A stretch of 64,000 bases of DNA, taken from positions 3,595,001 through 3,659,000 of the forward strand of contig NZ_CP109067.1 in the NCBI RefSeq assembly GCF_035917335.1, given 5' to 3'. How positions within the stretch are numbered: the first letter of the stretch is position 1; every line of letters begins with the position of its first letter. The position numbers were made by a program, and so were the translations under genes. This DNA comes from Micromonospora sp. NBC_01813. Its GTDB lineage: Bacteria > Actinomycetota > Actinomycetes > Mycobacteriales > Micromonosporaceae. The notes below the pieces were generated by a model, which made no database searches, was not told the DNA's origin, and saw only the letters and a program-made list of their open reading frames with translations. This document shows positions 16,836 through 25,527 of the stretch, in pieces.

Positions 16836-17642
16836 TCAGAACAGCTCAGTCTGGGCCGACCCAGCCGATCCGCCCGGCCCATCCCCCGGAACGACCCGTC
16901 GCACCAGTTCAGCGCCGTTGTTGCGGACGTTGCCGACAGCGGCACCGACCGGGCGGATCTCTATGCCGTCGAGGTAATTGCCATCCGGTGGGGCCAGCAA
17001 CGCGGTCCCGTCCACATCCGGGTCCAGCCATTCCGACCAGCGATCCATCGGCAACAGCAGCGGCATTCGATCATGAACCTCGGCCAGCGGCCCGACCGCC
17101 GAGGTGGTGATCACGCTACTGGTCACCAGCGGCTCCGGCCGGCCCCAGACCGACCAGATGCCGGCGAACGCCAGCACCTGGCCGTCAGCGGGCGTCATGA
17201 AGTACGCCTGGGCACCACCGCGCCGGCCACCCGGCGCACGCACCCATTCGTACCAGCCGTCGGCGGGCACCAGGCACCGACGCCGGGCGAACGACGGTGC
17301 GAAGGCCCGGCTCGTGGCCACCGTCTCCGCTCGTGCGTTGATCATGCGGGCGCCGATCTTCGGGTCGGTCGCCCAGGGCGGCACCAGCCCCCACCGCGCC
17401 AGGCCCAGAATCCGACAGGCGGGCGCGCCGCGCCCGTCGCCAGCGGCGGCAACCCCATCGCCGCCCGCCGCCGCAGACTCGCGCTCAGCGGCTTGATCGC
17501 GCCGCGACAGGCGCACGATCGGCACCGGATCCGTCGGCGCCACGTTGTAGTCGCCGACCAGCGGCGCAGGGGTGTCGTCCAGCGCCTCGAACAGCGCGGT
17601 GAGATCCGCCGCGCTGCGCGTGGTCGCGTACCGCCCACACAT
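16836..17642 (-). CDS. SRAP (SOS response-associated peptidase, YedK/HMCES family)
   Basis: Forms a covalent thiazolidine link to abasic sites in single-stranded DNA, shielding them from cleavage. The mature N-terminal Cys2 is present (MCGRYATTRSA). The conserved YNVAPTDPVPIV, NARAETV and RRCLVPADGWYEW (Glu of the active site) motifs are intact, and HDRMPLLL carries the catalytic His. Length of 268 residues includes a roughly 20-residue Ala/Gly insert after RRDQAAERE. It starts 48 bp from aroA, divergently. Confidence 0.94.
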   Translation of the reverse strand: MCGRYATTRSAADLTALFEALDDTPAPLVGDYNVAPTDPVPIVRLSRRDQAAERESAAAGGDGVAAAGDGRGAPACRILGLARWGLVPPWATDPKIGARMINARAETVATSRAFAPSFARRRCLVPADGWYEWVRAPGGRRGGAQAYFMTPADGQVLAFAGIWSVWGRPEPLVTSSVITTSAVGPLAEVHDRMPLLLPMDRWSEWLDPDVDGTALLAPPDGNYLDGIEIRPVGAAVGNVRNNGAELVRRVVPGDGPGGSAGSAQTELF

Positions 17643-17690
17643 GTGGCCCAGGGTAGTCGGTGCCGACCCGACCGTTGGCACACTGTACGG

Positions 17691-18989
17691 GTGCCCGAAC
17701 TGACGAAGCTCCAGCCGCACCAGCCGTGGACCGCCCCCCTGGCCGCCGGGCCGGTACGCACCAGCCTGCGCCTGCCCGGCTCGAAATCGATGACCGCCCG
17801 CGCGCTGGTGCTCAGCGCGATCGGCACCGGACCCGCCACCATCGCCTGGCCGCTGCGCGCCCGGGACACCACGCTGATGGCCGCCGGCCTGGCCGCGCTG
17901 GGCGTCGGGGTGGAGACCGGCCCGGACGAACGCTGGTCGGTGCGGCCGGCCGCACTGCGCGGCCCGACGCAGATCGACGTCGGACTCGCCGGCACCATCA
18001 TGCGCTTCCTGCCGGCCGTCGCCGGACTGGCCGACGGCCCGGTCGACTTCGACGGCGACCCGCACTCCCGCTCCCGCCCACTCGGCCCGCTGCTGGACGG
18101 GCTGCGCGAGGTCGGCCTGCGGATCGACGCCGCGCCCGGCGGAGGTCTGCCGATGACCGTGCACGGCACCGGGGAGGTGCCCGGCGGCGAGGTACGTGTC
18201 GACGCCTCGGGATCCAGTCAGTTCGTCTCCGGTCTGCTGCTGGCCGCCCCGAGGTTCACCAACGGGGTACTGGTCCGGCACGTCGGTCCCACCCTGCCGT
18301 CCGCGCCGCACGTGCGGATGACCGTCCGGATGCTGCGGGCAGCCGGGGCCGTCGTCGACGACTCGACGCCCGACACCTGGCGGGTGGAGCCGGGCGAGTT
18401 GCCTGGCCACGACTTCACCGTGGAGCCGGACCTCTCCGGGGCGATGCCGTTCTTCGCGGCGGCGCTGGTCACCGGCGGCGAGGTCACGCTGACCGGCTGG
18501 CCGGCCGAGAGCGCCCAGCCGGTGCGGCAGCTGATCGAGCTGATCGAGCAGCTCGGCGGCACCGCGACGGTCGGACCGACGGGGCTCACCGTCACCGGCA
18601 CCGGCATCGTGCACGGCCTTACCGCGGACCTGCGTGAGGTCGGCGAACTCACCCCGGTGCTCGCCGCGCTCGCCGCGCTCGCCGACTCCCCGTCGCGGCT
18701 GACCGGGGTGGCGCACATCCGTGGGCACGAGACCGACCGGCTGGCCGCCTTGGCCACCGAGCTGTCCGGGCTCGGCGCGCAGGTCACCGAGTTGCCCGAC
18801 GGGCTGCAGATCGACCCGAAGCCGCTGCGCGGTGGCGCGTTCCGCACCTACGACGACCACCGGATGGCGCACGCCGCCGCCGTACTCGGGCTGCTGGTGC
18901 CCGGCATCGAACTCGACGACGTCGGCTGCACCGCCAAGACGCTCCCGCAGTTCCCGACACTATGGTCAACCGTGACAGCCGGCATGTGA
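17691..18989 (+). CDS. aroA: 3-phosphoshikimate 1-carboxyvinyltransferase (EPSP synthase)
   Basis: Condenses shikimate-3-phosphate with PEP in the shikimate pathway. 432 residues from GTG 17691, a length normal for the family. LRLPGSKSMTARALVL binds PEP/S3P (the usual Asn-Arg is Thr-Ala-Arg), LAGTIMRFLPAVA is the LxGTxxRF loop, DASGSSQFVSGLL and RTYDDHRMAHAAAV are the S3P and PEP contacts. There is no clear ribosome site, so a leaderless transcript is possible. A longer in-frame ORF to 16620 overlaps the SRAP gene and is rejected. The stop lies in a 37-bp tandem repeat. Confidence 0.95.
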   Translation: MPELTKLQPHQPWTAPLAAGPVRTSLRLPGSKSMTARALVLSAIGTGPATIAWPLRARDTTLMAAGLAALGVGVETGPDERWSVRPAALRGPTQIDVGLAGTIMRFLPAVAGLADGPVDFDGDPHSRSRPLGPLLDGLREVGLRIDAAPGGGLPMTVHGTGEVPGGEVRVDASGSSQFVSGLLLAAPRFTNGVLVRHVGPTLPSAPHVRMTVRMLRAAGAVVDDSTPDTWRVEPGELPGHDFTVEPDLSGAMPFFAAALVTGGEVTLTGWPAESAQPVRQLIELIEQLGGTATVGPTGLTVTGTGIVHGLTADLREVGELTPVLAALAALADSPSRLTGVAHIRGHETDRLAALATELSGLGAQVTELPDGLQIDPKPLRGGAFRTYDDHRMAHAAAVLGLLVPGIELDDVGCTAKTLPQFPTLWSTVTAGM

Positions 18990-19066
18990 CCGGGAGAAAC
19001 AGCCGACGGTGACCGCCGGCACGTGACCGGGAGAAACAGCCGACGGTGACGGCCGGCGGCGACCGG
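18972..19066. repeat. 37-bp tandem repeat across the aroA stop codon (about 2.6 copies)
   Basis: Units start at 18972, 19009 and 19046, each beginning GTGAC(A/C/G)GCCGGC; the first two continue with GTGACCGGGAGAAACAGCCG, and the third is truncated. The aroA TGA (18987-18989) is inside the first unit. Confidence 0.9.
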
Positions 19067-19115
19067 AGCGCACTGGCAGACTCATCACCCGGAGACGGTA
19101 GAGAGGAGCACTGTC

Positions 19116-20192
19116 CTGGCCGGCAGACGCAGGGAGTACGACGAGGACGACGTACGGATCCGCCCGGGGCGGGCGTCGCGCCCGCGTACCCGCAACCGGC
19201 CGGCGCACGGCGACGCGGTCGACGGCTTCGTCGTCACCGTCGACCGCGGCCGGTACGGCTGCGTCCTCGCCGATCCGGCGGTGCCCGACCCCGAGACCGG
19301 CGCTCCGCCGGTGGTGACCGCGATGCGGGCCCGGGAACTCGGCCGCCGGGCGGTCGTGGTGGGTGACCGGGTCGGTCTGGTCGGTGACGTCACCGGTGAC
19401 CCGGGCAGTCTCGCCCGGATCGTGCGGATCGACGAACGCGTGTCGGTGCTGCGCCGCACCGCCGACGACGACGACACCACCCCGGAAGGGCGACTCGAAC
19501 GGATCGTGGTCGCCAACGCCGACCAGTTGGTGATCGTCAGCGCGCTGGCGGATCCGCCGCCACGGACCGGCTTCATCGACCGCTGCCTGGTCGCCGCGTA
19601 CGACGCGGGGATCGCCCCGGTGCTCTGCCTGACCAAGGCCGATCTCGCCAGCCCGGAACAGGTGATCGACTACTACCGCGACCTCGACCTGGAGTTCGTG
19701 CTCTGCCGCCCCGGCAGCGATCTGGCCGACCTGCGCCAGCGCCTGGCGGGTCGACTGTCGGTGCTGGTCGGGCACTCCGGCGTCGGCAAGAGCACCCTGG
19801 TCAACCGGCTGGTCCCGGAGGCGCTGCGGGCGGTCGGCACGGTGAGCGCGATCGGTCGAGGGCGGCACACCTCGTCCAGCGCGGTGGTGCTGCGACTGCC
19901 CCGGGTCATGGTCGACGGCGACCCGGGCTGGATCGTCGACACGCCCGGGGTACGCAGCTTCGGGCTTGCCCACGTGTCGGCGGAGAGCCTGCTGCACGGC
20001 TTCGCCGACCTCGTCGAAGGCAGCGTCGACTGTCCACCGGGCTGCGAACACACCGGCGAAGCCGAACAGTGCCGGCTGGCGGGCTGGGTCGCCGCCGGCA
20101 ACGCCGACGGGCGCCGGCTCGCCTCGTACCGCCGGTTGTTGGATTCGCGGGGCGGTGACGCCGAGCCCGGACGGGGCACCGCTCGGGAATGA
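19116..20192 (+). CDS. rsgA: ribosome small subunit-dependent GTPase A
   Basis: Circularly permuted GTPase assisting late 30S maturation. The order is an OB-fold (about 1-100), G-domain with TKAD (G4) before GHSGVGKST (G1) and DTPGVRSFG (G3), and a zinc knuckle CPPGCEHTGEAEQC. The frame has no ATG, GTG or TTG between an in-frame stop at 19047 and GTG 19281, which would remove half of the OB-fold. CTG 19116 (then AGRRREYDEDDVRIRPG) follows GAGAGGAGCACTGTC, the only good ribosome site, and gives a normal 358 residues. The non-standard start is inference from this. hisN follows. Confidence 0.88.
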   Translation: MAGRRREYDEDDVRIRPGRASRPRTRNRPAHGDAVDGFVVTVDRGRYGCVLADPAVPDPETGAPPVVTAMRARELGRRAVVVGDRVGLVGDVTGDPGSLARIVRIDERVSVLRRTADDDDTTPEGRLERIVVANADQLVIVSALADPPPRTGFIDRCLVAAYDAGIAPVLCLTKADLASPEQVIDYYRDLDLEFVLCRPGSDLADLRQRLAGRLSVLVGHSGVGKSTLVNRLVPEALRAVGTVSAIGRGRHTSSSAVVLRLPRVMVDGDPGWIVDTPGVRSFGLAHVSAESLLHGFADLVEGSVDCPPGCEHTGEAEQCRLAGWVAAGNADGRRLASYRRLLDSRGGDAEPGRGTARE

Positions 20193-20199
20193 TCGTCAC

Positions 20200-20215
20200 C
20201 GCGCCGGCTGGCGCG
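20200..20215 (+). terminator. short hairpin after rsgA
   Basis: CGCGCC-GGCT-GGCGCG, a 6-bp GC stem 7 bp after the stop, followed by ATCTT. Weak. Confidence 0.35.
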
Positions 20216-20272
20216 ATCTTGAGCGATGGGACTCCTGAACATCGCGTTCGGTAATCAGATACCTTTCCGGCC

Positions 20273-21064
20273 ATGGCCCGGTACGCCGACGATCTCTCGC
20301 TCGCCCACATGCTCGCCGACACCGCGGACTCGATTTCGATGGCCCGGTTCCGGGCGCTCGACCTCGGTGTCGAGTCGAAGCCCGACCTGACCCCGGTCTC
20401 CGACGCGGACACGGCGGTGGAGAAGGCGCTGCGGGCGACGCTGGCCCGGACCAGGCCCCGCGACGGGGTGCTCGGCGAGGAGTTCGGCGCATCCGTCGCG
20501 GCGGCCGGCCCGGGGAATCGACAGTGGGTGATCGATCCGATCGACGGCACCAAGAACTTCATCCGGGGCGTACCGATCTGGGCCACGCTGATCTCCCTGA
20601 TGGAGGGCGACCAACCGGTCGTGGGCCTGGTGTCGGCGCCCGCGCTCGGCCGCCGCTGGTGGGCGGCGATCGGGCACGGCGCGTACGCCGGTCGGCACAC
20701 CGCCGCCGCCACCCCAATCAAGGTCTCCGGGGTACGCCGCCTCGCCGACGCCAGCTTCTGCTACTCCTCGCTGACCAGTTGGGAGGAGCTGGGCCGGCTG
20801 GACGCGATGCTGGACATCATGCGCGGGGTGTGGCGCAGCCGCGCGTACGGCGATTTCTACGGCTACATGCTGGTCGCCGAGGGTGCCGTCGACGCGATGG
20901 TGGAGCCGGAGCTGTCGCTGTGGGATCTCGCGGCGCTGATCCCGATCGTCACCGAGGCCGGTGGCACCTTCACCGACCTGGCCGGACGGGCCGGTCCCGG
21001 CGGCGGCAGCGCGGTGGCCAGCAACGGCAAGCTGCATTCCGACCTGCTGCACCGCCTCGGCTGA
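20273..21064 (+). CDS. hisN: histidinol-phosphatase (inositol-monophosphatase type)
   Basis: Dephosphorylates L-histidinol phosphate in histidine synthesis. The 263-residue protein has all metal-site motifs of the IMPase superfamily: GEEFG, DPIDGTKNFIRG and ELSLWDLAALIPIVTEAGG. Among actinobacterial members, the FIRGVPIWATLISLM stretch and length favour HisN over inositol phosphatase, though dual use is possible. ATG 20273; no clear ribosome site, leaderless expression possible. Confidence 0.88.
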   Translation: MARYADDLSLAHMLADTADSISMARFRALDLGVESKPDLTPVSDADTAVEKALRATLARTRPRDGVLGEEFGASVAAAGPGNRQWVIDPIDGTKNFIRGVPIWATLISLMEGDQPVVGLVSAPALGRRWWAAIGHGAYAGRHTAAATPIKVSGVRRLADASFCYSSLTSWEELGRLDAMLDIMRGVWRSRAYGDFYGYMLVAEGAVDAMVEPELSLWDLAALIPIVTEAGGTFTDLAGRAGPGGGSAVASNGKLHSDLLHRLG

Positions 21065-21130
21065 CCACCGGCGACGCGCGACGGGCCGGGGCGGACCAGA
21101 GCCGCCGATGCCACCGTCTATCCTCGCCGG

Positions 21131-22243
21131 GTGACATCGACCGGTTGGTGCTTCCTTGCGGCAATGGTCATCACTTACGGTGTCGCGCACCTGTTCCAGG
21201 CGATCGCCGCAGCCCGCACCACGGTCCGGTTCTGCTTCGATCCAGGGCTGTTGCTGCGCCTGATCCGCCAGCGGGTCTACCTGCTGGGGATCGGCTGCCA
21301 GATCGCCGCGTTCGTGCTCGCCTTCCTGGCCCGGCGGGATCTGCCGTTGTTCCTGGTCCAGGCGAGTGTGGCCGCCGCACTCGGGGTCACCGCGCTGCTC
21401 GGGGTGCTGACGCTGGGCTGGCGGCTGCCGGCAGCCGAGATCGTCCTGCTGGTGCTGCTGTTGATCGGGGTGAGCGCGCTGGTCGTCGCCGCCCGCCCGG
21501 CACCGGCGCATCCCCTCGGCCCGCGTGCGGTGGCCACCATCGCCCTGGCCACGGTCGTGATCGCCGCGCTCGGCGCGCTCGCCGCCCGACTCACCGGGCC
21601 GATGGCCTCGGTCCTGCTCGGCCTGCTGGCCGGGTTCGCGTTCTCCGCCGCCGCGGTCGCCTCCCGGCCGCTGGCCGGGACCGACACCTACCGGGAGTTC
21701 CTCACCGAACCGCTGCTGTACCTGCTGATCGCGCATTCGGCGATCGGCCAGTGGCTGATCGCCCTGGCGATGCAGCGGGGCTCGGTGACGGCGGCGATCG
21801 CGGCGATGGACGCCGCCGGTGCCGTTCCCGCCGCCGTCGTCGGCCTGCTGCTGCTCAACGACAAGATCTGGCCGGGTCGGGAGTGGCTGGCCGCGACCGG
21901 CTTCCTGATCACCCTGGCAGCCGTGCTGGGCATGACCCGGTACGCGACGGCGCAGCATGCCGGCGATCCCGCGCTCGCGCTACCAGCGCCCAGGCCAGCC
22001 GCCGACGAGACAGCGGCCCGGCCAACCGCCGACCGGGCAGCGACCCGGCCAACCGCCGGTCAGGCGGCGCGGACCGGGGTTGCCGCCGGTGCGGTGGCCG
22101 CCTCCGCCGCCTCCGCCGCCCCGATCGCCACCAGGTCGAGCTCCACCTCGACCGGTTCGACCGAGTCGCCGTCCGGCGTCACCACGGCAGGACTCGACCC
22201 GGTCGGGACCAGTACGCCGCGTACCCCGAGCACCCGCTGGTAG
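21131..22243 (+). CDS. multi-pass membrane protein, DMT/EamA-like, with low-complexity tail
   Basis: A 370-residue protein. Residues 1-275 hold eight or nine hydrophobic helices in EamA-like order (AAMVITYGVAHLFQAIAAA, LLGIGCQIAAFVLAFLA, ending WLAATGFLITLAAVLGMTRY). The last 95 residues are an Ala/Thr/Ser/Pro-rich cytosolic tail. No transport substrate can be assigned. The start is GTG 21131. The tail-encoding DNA overlaps the 3' end of the convergent glycosyltransferase gene by 184 bp, which is unusual. Confidence 0.78.
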   Translation: MTSTGWCFLAAMVITYGVAHLFQAIAAARTTVRFCFDPGLLLRLIRQRVYLLGIGCQIAAFVLAFLARRDLPLFLVQASVAAALGVTALLGVLTLGWRLPAAEIVLLVLLLIGVSALVVAARPAPAHPLGPRAVATIALATVVIAALGALAARLTGPMASVLLGLLAGFAFSAAAVASRPLAGTDTYREFLTEPLLYLLIAHSAIGQWLIALAMQRGSVTAAIAAMDAAGAVPAAVVGLLLLNDKIWPGREWLAATGFLITLAAVLGMTRYATAQHAGDPALALPAPRPAADETAARPTADRAATRPTAGQAARTGVAAGAVAASAASAAPIATRSSSTSTGSTESPSGVTTAGLDPVGTSTPRTPSTRW

Positions 22244-23427
22244 AGCCGCTCCACCGCGGCGGCGGTCCGTTCCCAGCTGTACCGGCAGCGGACCCGGTCG
22301 ATCGCGGCATGCCCGTACGCGAACCGTTCCGCGTCGTCGGCGAGCAGTCGGCGCAGGGTGACGCCGAGGGCCCGGACGTCCCCGGCCGGCACCAGCCGCC
22401 CGGTCACCGCGTCCACCACGCAGTCGGCGACGCCACCACGGGCGTAGCCGACAACCGGTATCCCGCAGGCCATCGCCTCGAGCGCGACGGTGCCGACCGG
22501 CGCGTACCGGCTGGCGCAGACCACGACGTCCACCGACCGGTACAGCTGCGGCATCTCCTCGGCGGGCACCGCGCCGACCAGTTCGACCTGCTCCGCGACG
22601 CCGCAGCGGCCGGCCAACTCCCGCAACCGGCGGGCACCCGGATCCCCGTCCAGGTCGGCTCGGCCCGGGCCACCGGCGATGAGCAGATCAACGTCGCCGA
22701 CCAGCCGTAGCGCCCCGATCAGATCGTCGTGACCGGCACCGGGAATGAGCTCACCGACGGCGAGCATCCGGCGGCGGCGCCGCGTCGGCGGGTCGTTGGC
22801 GGGAGCGAACCGCTTGGTGTCCACCCCGGGTGGGATCATCACCACCGAGGCGCGGTCGCGGCCCATCCGGGCGATCTCGTCGACCTCCTCGGTGCACTGG
22901 GCGATCGCCACGTCGACGACCCGGCTCAGCGCCCGTTCCAACGCGATGCGCGCCTGCGGTCCTCTGTAGTCACCGCCCAGTTGGCGCAGCTGATGATTGC
23001 CGATGCTGTGGAAGGTCTGCACCAGCGGTACACCGCCGCTGTGGTTCACCGCGCTGGCCGCGGCGAGCCCGCCCGGCCAGAAATGGCCGTGCACCACGTC
23101 CGGGGTCCACGTCTGGTCGTCCCATTGCCGCGCCAGCCAACGCCCGAACTCCGGCAGGTGCGTCACCAGGTCGCCGGTGCCGAGCCGGGCCGGCGGGCCG
23201 ACCGGTACCCGGACCAGTTGGTACCCGTCCCGCTGGCAGAGCTGTGGCAGGTCCGGTTCGGTCCACCGTTGGAAGACCCGTACGTCGTGACCGAGCTCCG
23301 CCAACTCGGCGGCGAGCCGGGCGATGTGCTGCCACGTCCCGGTCAACGGCTGTCCGCCGCCGTCGAGACGTCCAGGGTCATCGCCGATGGAAGCTCCACC
23401 GTGTGCTGACACCAGGCCTACGCGCAT
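22060..23427 (-). CDS. glycosyltransferase family 4
   Basis: A GT-B fold retaining glycosyltransferase, 455 residues. The N-terminal domain starts MRVGLVSAHGGAS with DGGGQPLTGTWQHIARLA (sugar-acceptor loop). The C-terminal domain has PPGVDTKRFAP, and VCASRYAPVGTVALEAMACG with the E-x7-E-type motif. Closest in kind to MshA-like or sucrose-synthase-like actinobacterial enzymes; donor and acceptor are unknown. ATG 23427 follows CGGAGGTGAAG. The last roughly 45 residues are an acidic/Ala-rich tail that overlaps the convergent membrane-protein gene. Confidence 0.88.
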   Translation of the reverse strand: MRVGLVSAHGGASIGDDPGRLDGGGQPLTGTWQHIARLAAELAELGHDVRVFQRWTEPDLPQLCQRDGYQLVRVPVGPPARLGTGDLVTHLPEFGRWLARQWDDQTWTPDVVHGHFWPGGLAAASAVNHSGGVPLVQTFHSIGNHQLRQLGGDYRGPQARIALERALSRVVDVAIAQCTEEVDEIARMGRDRASVVMIPPGVDTKRFAPANDPPTRRRRRMLAVGELIPGAGHDDLIGALRLVGDVDLLIAGGPGRADLDGDPGARRLRELAGRCGVAEQVELVGAVPAEEMPQLYRSVDVVVCASRYAPVGTVALEAMACGIPVVGYARGGVADCVVDAVTGRLVPAGDVRALGVTLRRLLADDAERFAYGHAAIDRVRCRYSWERTAAAVERLYQRVLGVRGVLVPTGSSPAVVTPDGDSVEPVEVELDLVAIGAAEAAEAATAPAATPVRAA

Positions 23428-23592
23428 CTTCACCTCCGTTGGCTCGTCACGGTTGGTAGCGGTTCTTTCTAACCTCTGCCGTACGGCCGAACACCCGGTT
23501 CCGCCGAGCACCACCCTGGGGTGAGGCGCGAGGGTGAGGTGCGACCACGCACTCCGACGGTATGACCGGGCCAAACCGGGGTACCTGTACGT

Positions 23593-24453
23593 ATGGCAGC
23601 GACCAGGACGCAGAGCAGCCGCATCCACCCATCGGGTACGTCGGCGCGGCGGGCGACCGCGCCCGAGGCGCGCGGCGAACGATTCGATCGGGGCCCGGAC
23701 CGGGTACGGGTGACCGCGCCGCTTCGTTGCGTGTTGGAGTGCGACCCGACGGATCCGGTGATCCGGCTGCTCGGGGTGCTCGACCGACGCAACGTCGCCG
23801 AGGTACGCGACGCGCTGCTGCGTTGTCTGGCCGACCGGGCGGCGCCGGTCGCGGTGGACGTGTCCGCGCTGCGCGATGTCGAGCCCACCGCACTGCTGCG
23901 GTTGGCCGAGGCCGCGGCTGAGGTGGCCGACTGGCCGGCCGGCGGTTTCGTCTGCTGCGCGCCGGCACCTGGCACCGAGCGGCGGTGGGCGGCGACCGGC
24001 GTCACGGTGCTGCCGGATCGCCGGCTCGCCACCGCGCTACTGGCCGGCGCGCCGTCGGCCACCGCGCTGGGCCTCGATCTCGAGCCGGTCGCCGGTGCCG
24101 CCCGCGCGGCCCGGGAACTGCTGGCGCAGGCCAGCCTGCGGTGGAACATCCCACAACTGATCGAACCGGCCGCCCTGGCGCTGACCGAGATGGTGAACAA
24201 CGTCGTACTGCACGCCGGCACTGCGATGTCGGTCCGCGTCGGTTTCCGTGACGGCTGCCTGCGGCTGTCGGTACGCGACGGCAGCGCTGCCCGGCCGGCG
24301 CCCGCCCGACCGGTGCCGCCGACCGCGCTGGGCGGGCGGGGGATGCTGCTGGTCGGCTCGGTCGTGCGGCGGTGGGGCTGCAGCCCGCTCGGCGACGGAA
24401 AACTGGTCTGGGCGGTGCTCGAGCCCGCCGATCATCCACGGGAAGGGTTCTGA
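23593..24453 (+). CDS. STAS domain fused to anti-sigma ATPase domain
   Basis: A 286-residue regulatory protein. Residues about 45-145 form an STAS domain (VIRLLGVLDRRNVAEVRDALL ... VAVDVSALRDVEPTALLRL), as in anti-anti-sigma factors. Residues about 175-280 form a GHKL ATPase fold with N-box ALTEMVNNVVLHAG and LSVRDGS as the G1 region. Antagonist and anti-sigma modules in one chain suggest a self-contained partner switch. GTG 23710 could be the true start, removing a disordered 39-residue N-terminus. Another small gene follows 1 bp later. Confidence 0.82.
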   Translation: MAATRTQSSRIHPSGTSARRATAPEARGERFDRGPDRVRVTAPLRCVLECDPTDPVIRLLGVLDRRNVAEVRDALLRCLADRAAPVAVDVSALRDVEPTALLRLAEAAAEVADWPAGGFVCCAPAPGTERRWAATGVTVLPDRRLATALLAGAPSATALGLDLEPVAGAARAARELLAQASLRWNIPQLIEPAALALTEMVNNVVLHAGTAMSVRVGFRDGCLRLSVRDGSAARPAPARPVPPTALGGRGMLLVGSVVRRWGCSPLGDGKLVWAVLEPADHPREGF

Positions 24454-24454
24454 G

Positions 24455-24898
24455 ATGCGTTCTTCCGGCCCGACACGGTTCGCGCTGGTGCTGCTCGGCA
24501 CGGCGGTGGGCTATCTGATCGGCCGACGGATGCGGTCCGGCGGCGGCACGACCGGCAGCACGACCGGCAGCACCACCGGTGGCACGACCGCGACTGGCCC
24601 GCTCACCGCCACCAGCGATGGCGATGGTCGCTGGTGGGGCCGGCAGCCGGTTCCCACGGTGGTGGGGCCGCCGTTGGGGCGCTCGGTCGGGCGCCCCGCC
24701 GACGAGGACTTCGCCGCCGACACGGTGAGCGGATCGTCGGCGACGACCGCTTCGCATCCGTACGAGGTGCCTCCGGGCCGGACCACGGCGAAGCCGGCGG
24801 CTCCGGTGGGAGACCCGGTGGTGCCCACCGGCGCCGCGGGCGACGACGGACCGCGGCCGCTACGCCGGCGACCGGACCGACCGGGTACGGGTGTGTGA
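24455..24898 (+). CDS. small protein with N-terminal membrane helix and disordered tail
   Basis: A 147-residue protein. Residues 8-24 (RFALVLLGTAVGYLIGRR) are one hydrophobic segment; then come Gly/Thr repeats (GGGTTGSTTGSTTGGTT) and a polar, Pro-rich tail without domain features. It starts 1 bp after the STAS/ATPase stop with GGAAGGG before ATG, so it is co-expressed. Function unknown. Confidence 0.7.
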   Translation: MRSSGPTRFALVLLGTAVGYLIGRRMRSGGGTTGSTTGSTTGGTTATGPLTATSDGDGRWWGRQPVPTVVGPPLGRSVGRPADEDFAADTVSGSSATTASHPYEVPPGRTTAKPAAPVGDPVVPTGAAGDDGPRPLRRRPDRPGTGV

Positions 24899-24926
24899 CC
24901 CCTGCGGTCGCGGGTAATGGGACGGC

Positions 24927-25511
24927 ATGCGTGAAGACGACTTCCCCCGGCCGGTTTCCGACACGGAGTCCGAAGGGATTCCCGAGACCGCCGACGACGA
25001 CTCGACCGCGTACGACGACGTGGCCAGCGGCCGCGAGGCGGACGGGCCGGATCCGGCGAGCATCCCGGGCGACGTTCCGGTGGCGATCGACCATTTCGGC
25101 AACACCGCTCAGGAGCAGCGCGACGGGGAGTCGCTGGACTACAAGGTCGCCCGGGAGTCGTTGGACCAACCGGTGACCGACCTGCTCGGCGGCCCGGCGG
25201 ATCCGGCGCTGGGTGACGAGGCGGACGGCGAGCAGGCCCGGGCCCAGGCACAGCGCGACGCCGATGTGCTCGACCCGGGGCCGTACTCGAATCCCGACTC
25301 GCCGGTGTCGGTGTACGACCACGGCCGGCTCGGCGGCGCGGCCGGTGACGGCGTGGTGGGCCGGCTGGTCGAGGCCGACGAAGGCGCGCACACCGACGAC
25401 GAGCCGGACTCGGTCGCGATGGACGCCGGCGCGGCCGGTGGCGGTGCCACCGCCGAGGAGCTGGCCATCCACGAGACCGAGCCACCGATCGACCGGCCGA
25501 TCGACCGCTGA
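24927..25511 (+). CDS. DUF5709-like acidic protein
   Basis: A 194-residue, strongly acidic, probably disordered soluble protein. The repeated-looking segments SLDYKVARESLDQPV, DGEQARAQAQRDADVLDPG, and the ending EELAIHETEPP are features of the DUF5709 family of actinomycetes. Role unknown. ATG 24927. Probably the last gene of the STAS unit (28-bp gap). Confidence 0.75.
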   Translation: MREDDFPRPVSDTESEGIPETADDDSTAYDDVASGREADGPDPASIPGDVPVAIDHFGNTAQEQRDGESLDYKVARESLDQPVTDLLGGPADPALGDEADGEQARAQAQRDADVLDPGPYSNPDSPVSVYDHGRLGGAAGDGVVGRLVEADEGAHTDDEPDSVAMDAGAAGGGATAEELAIHETEPPIDRPIDR

Positions 25512-25527
25512 GGCCGAAAAGGGGCGG

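Noticed and set aside
16620-17690. 357-codon in-frame extension upstream of aroA
   Set aside because: It lies opposite the SRAP gene, and aroA homology begins right after GTG 17691.
17643-18872. Upstream extension of the SRAP frame across aroA
   Set aside because: SRAP must begin with Met-Cys (MCGR), since Cys2 is catalytic after Met removal; the extension is antisense to aroA.
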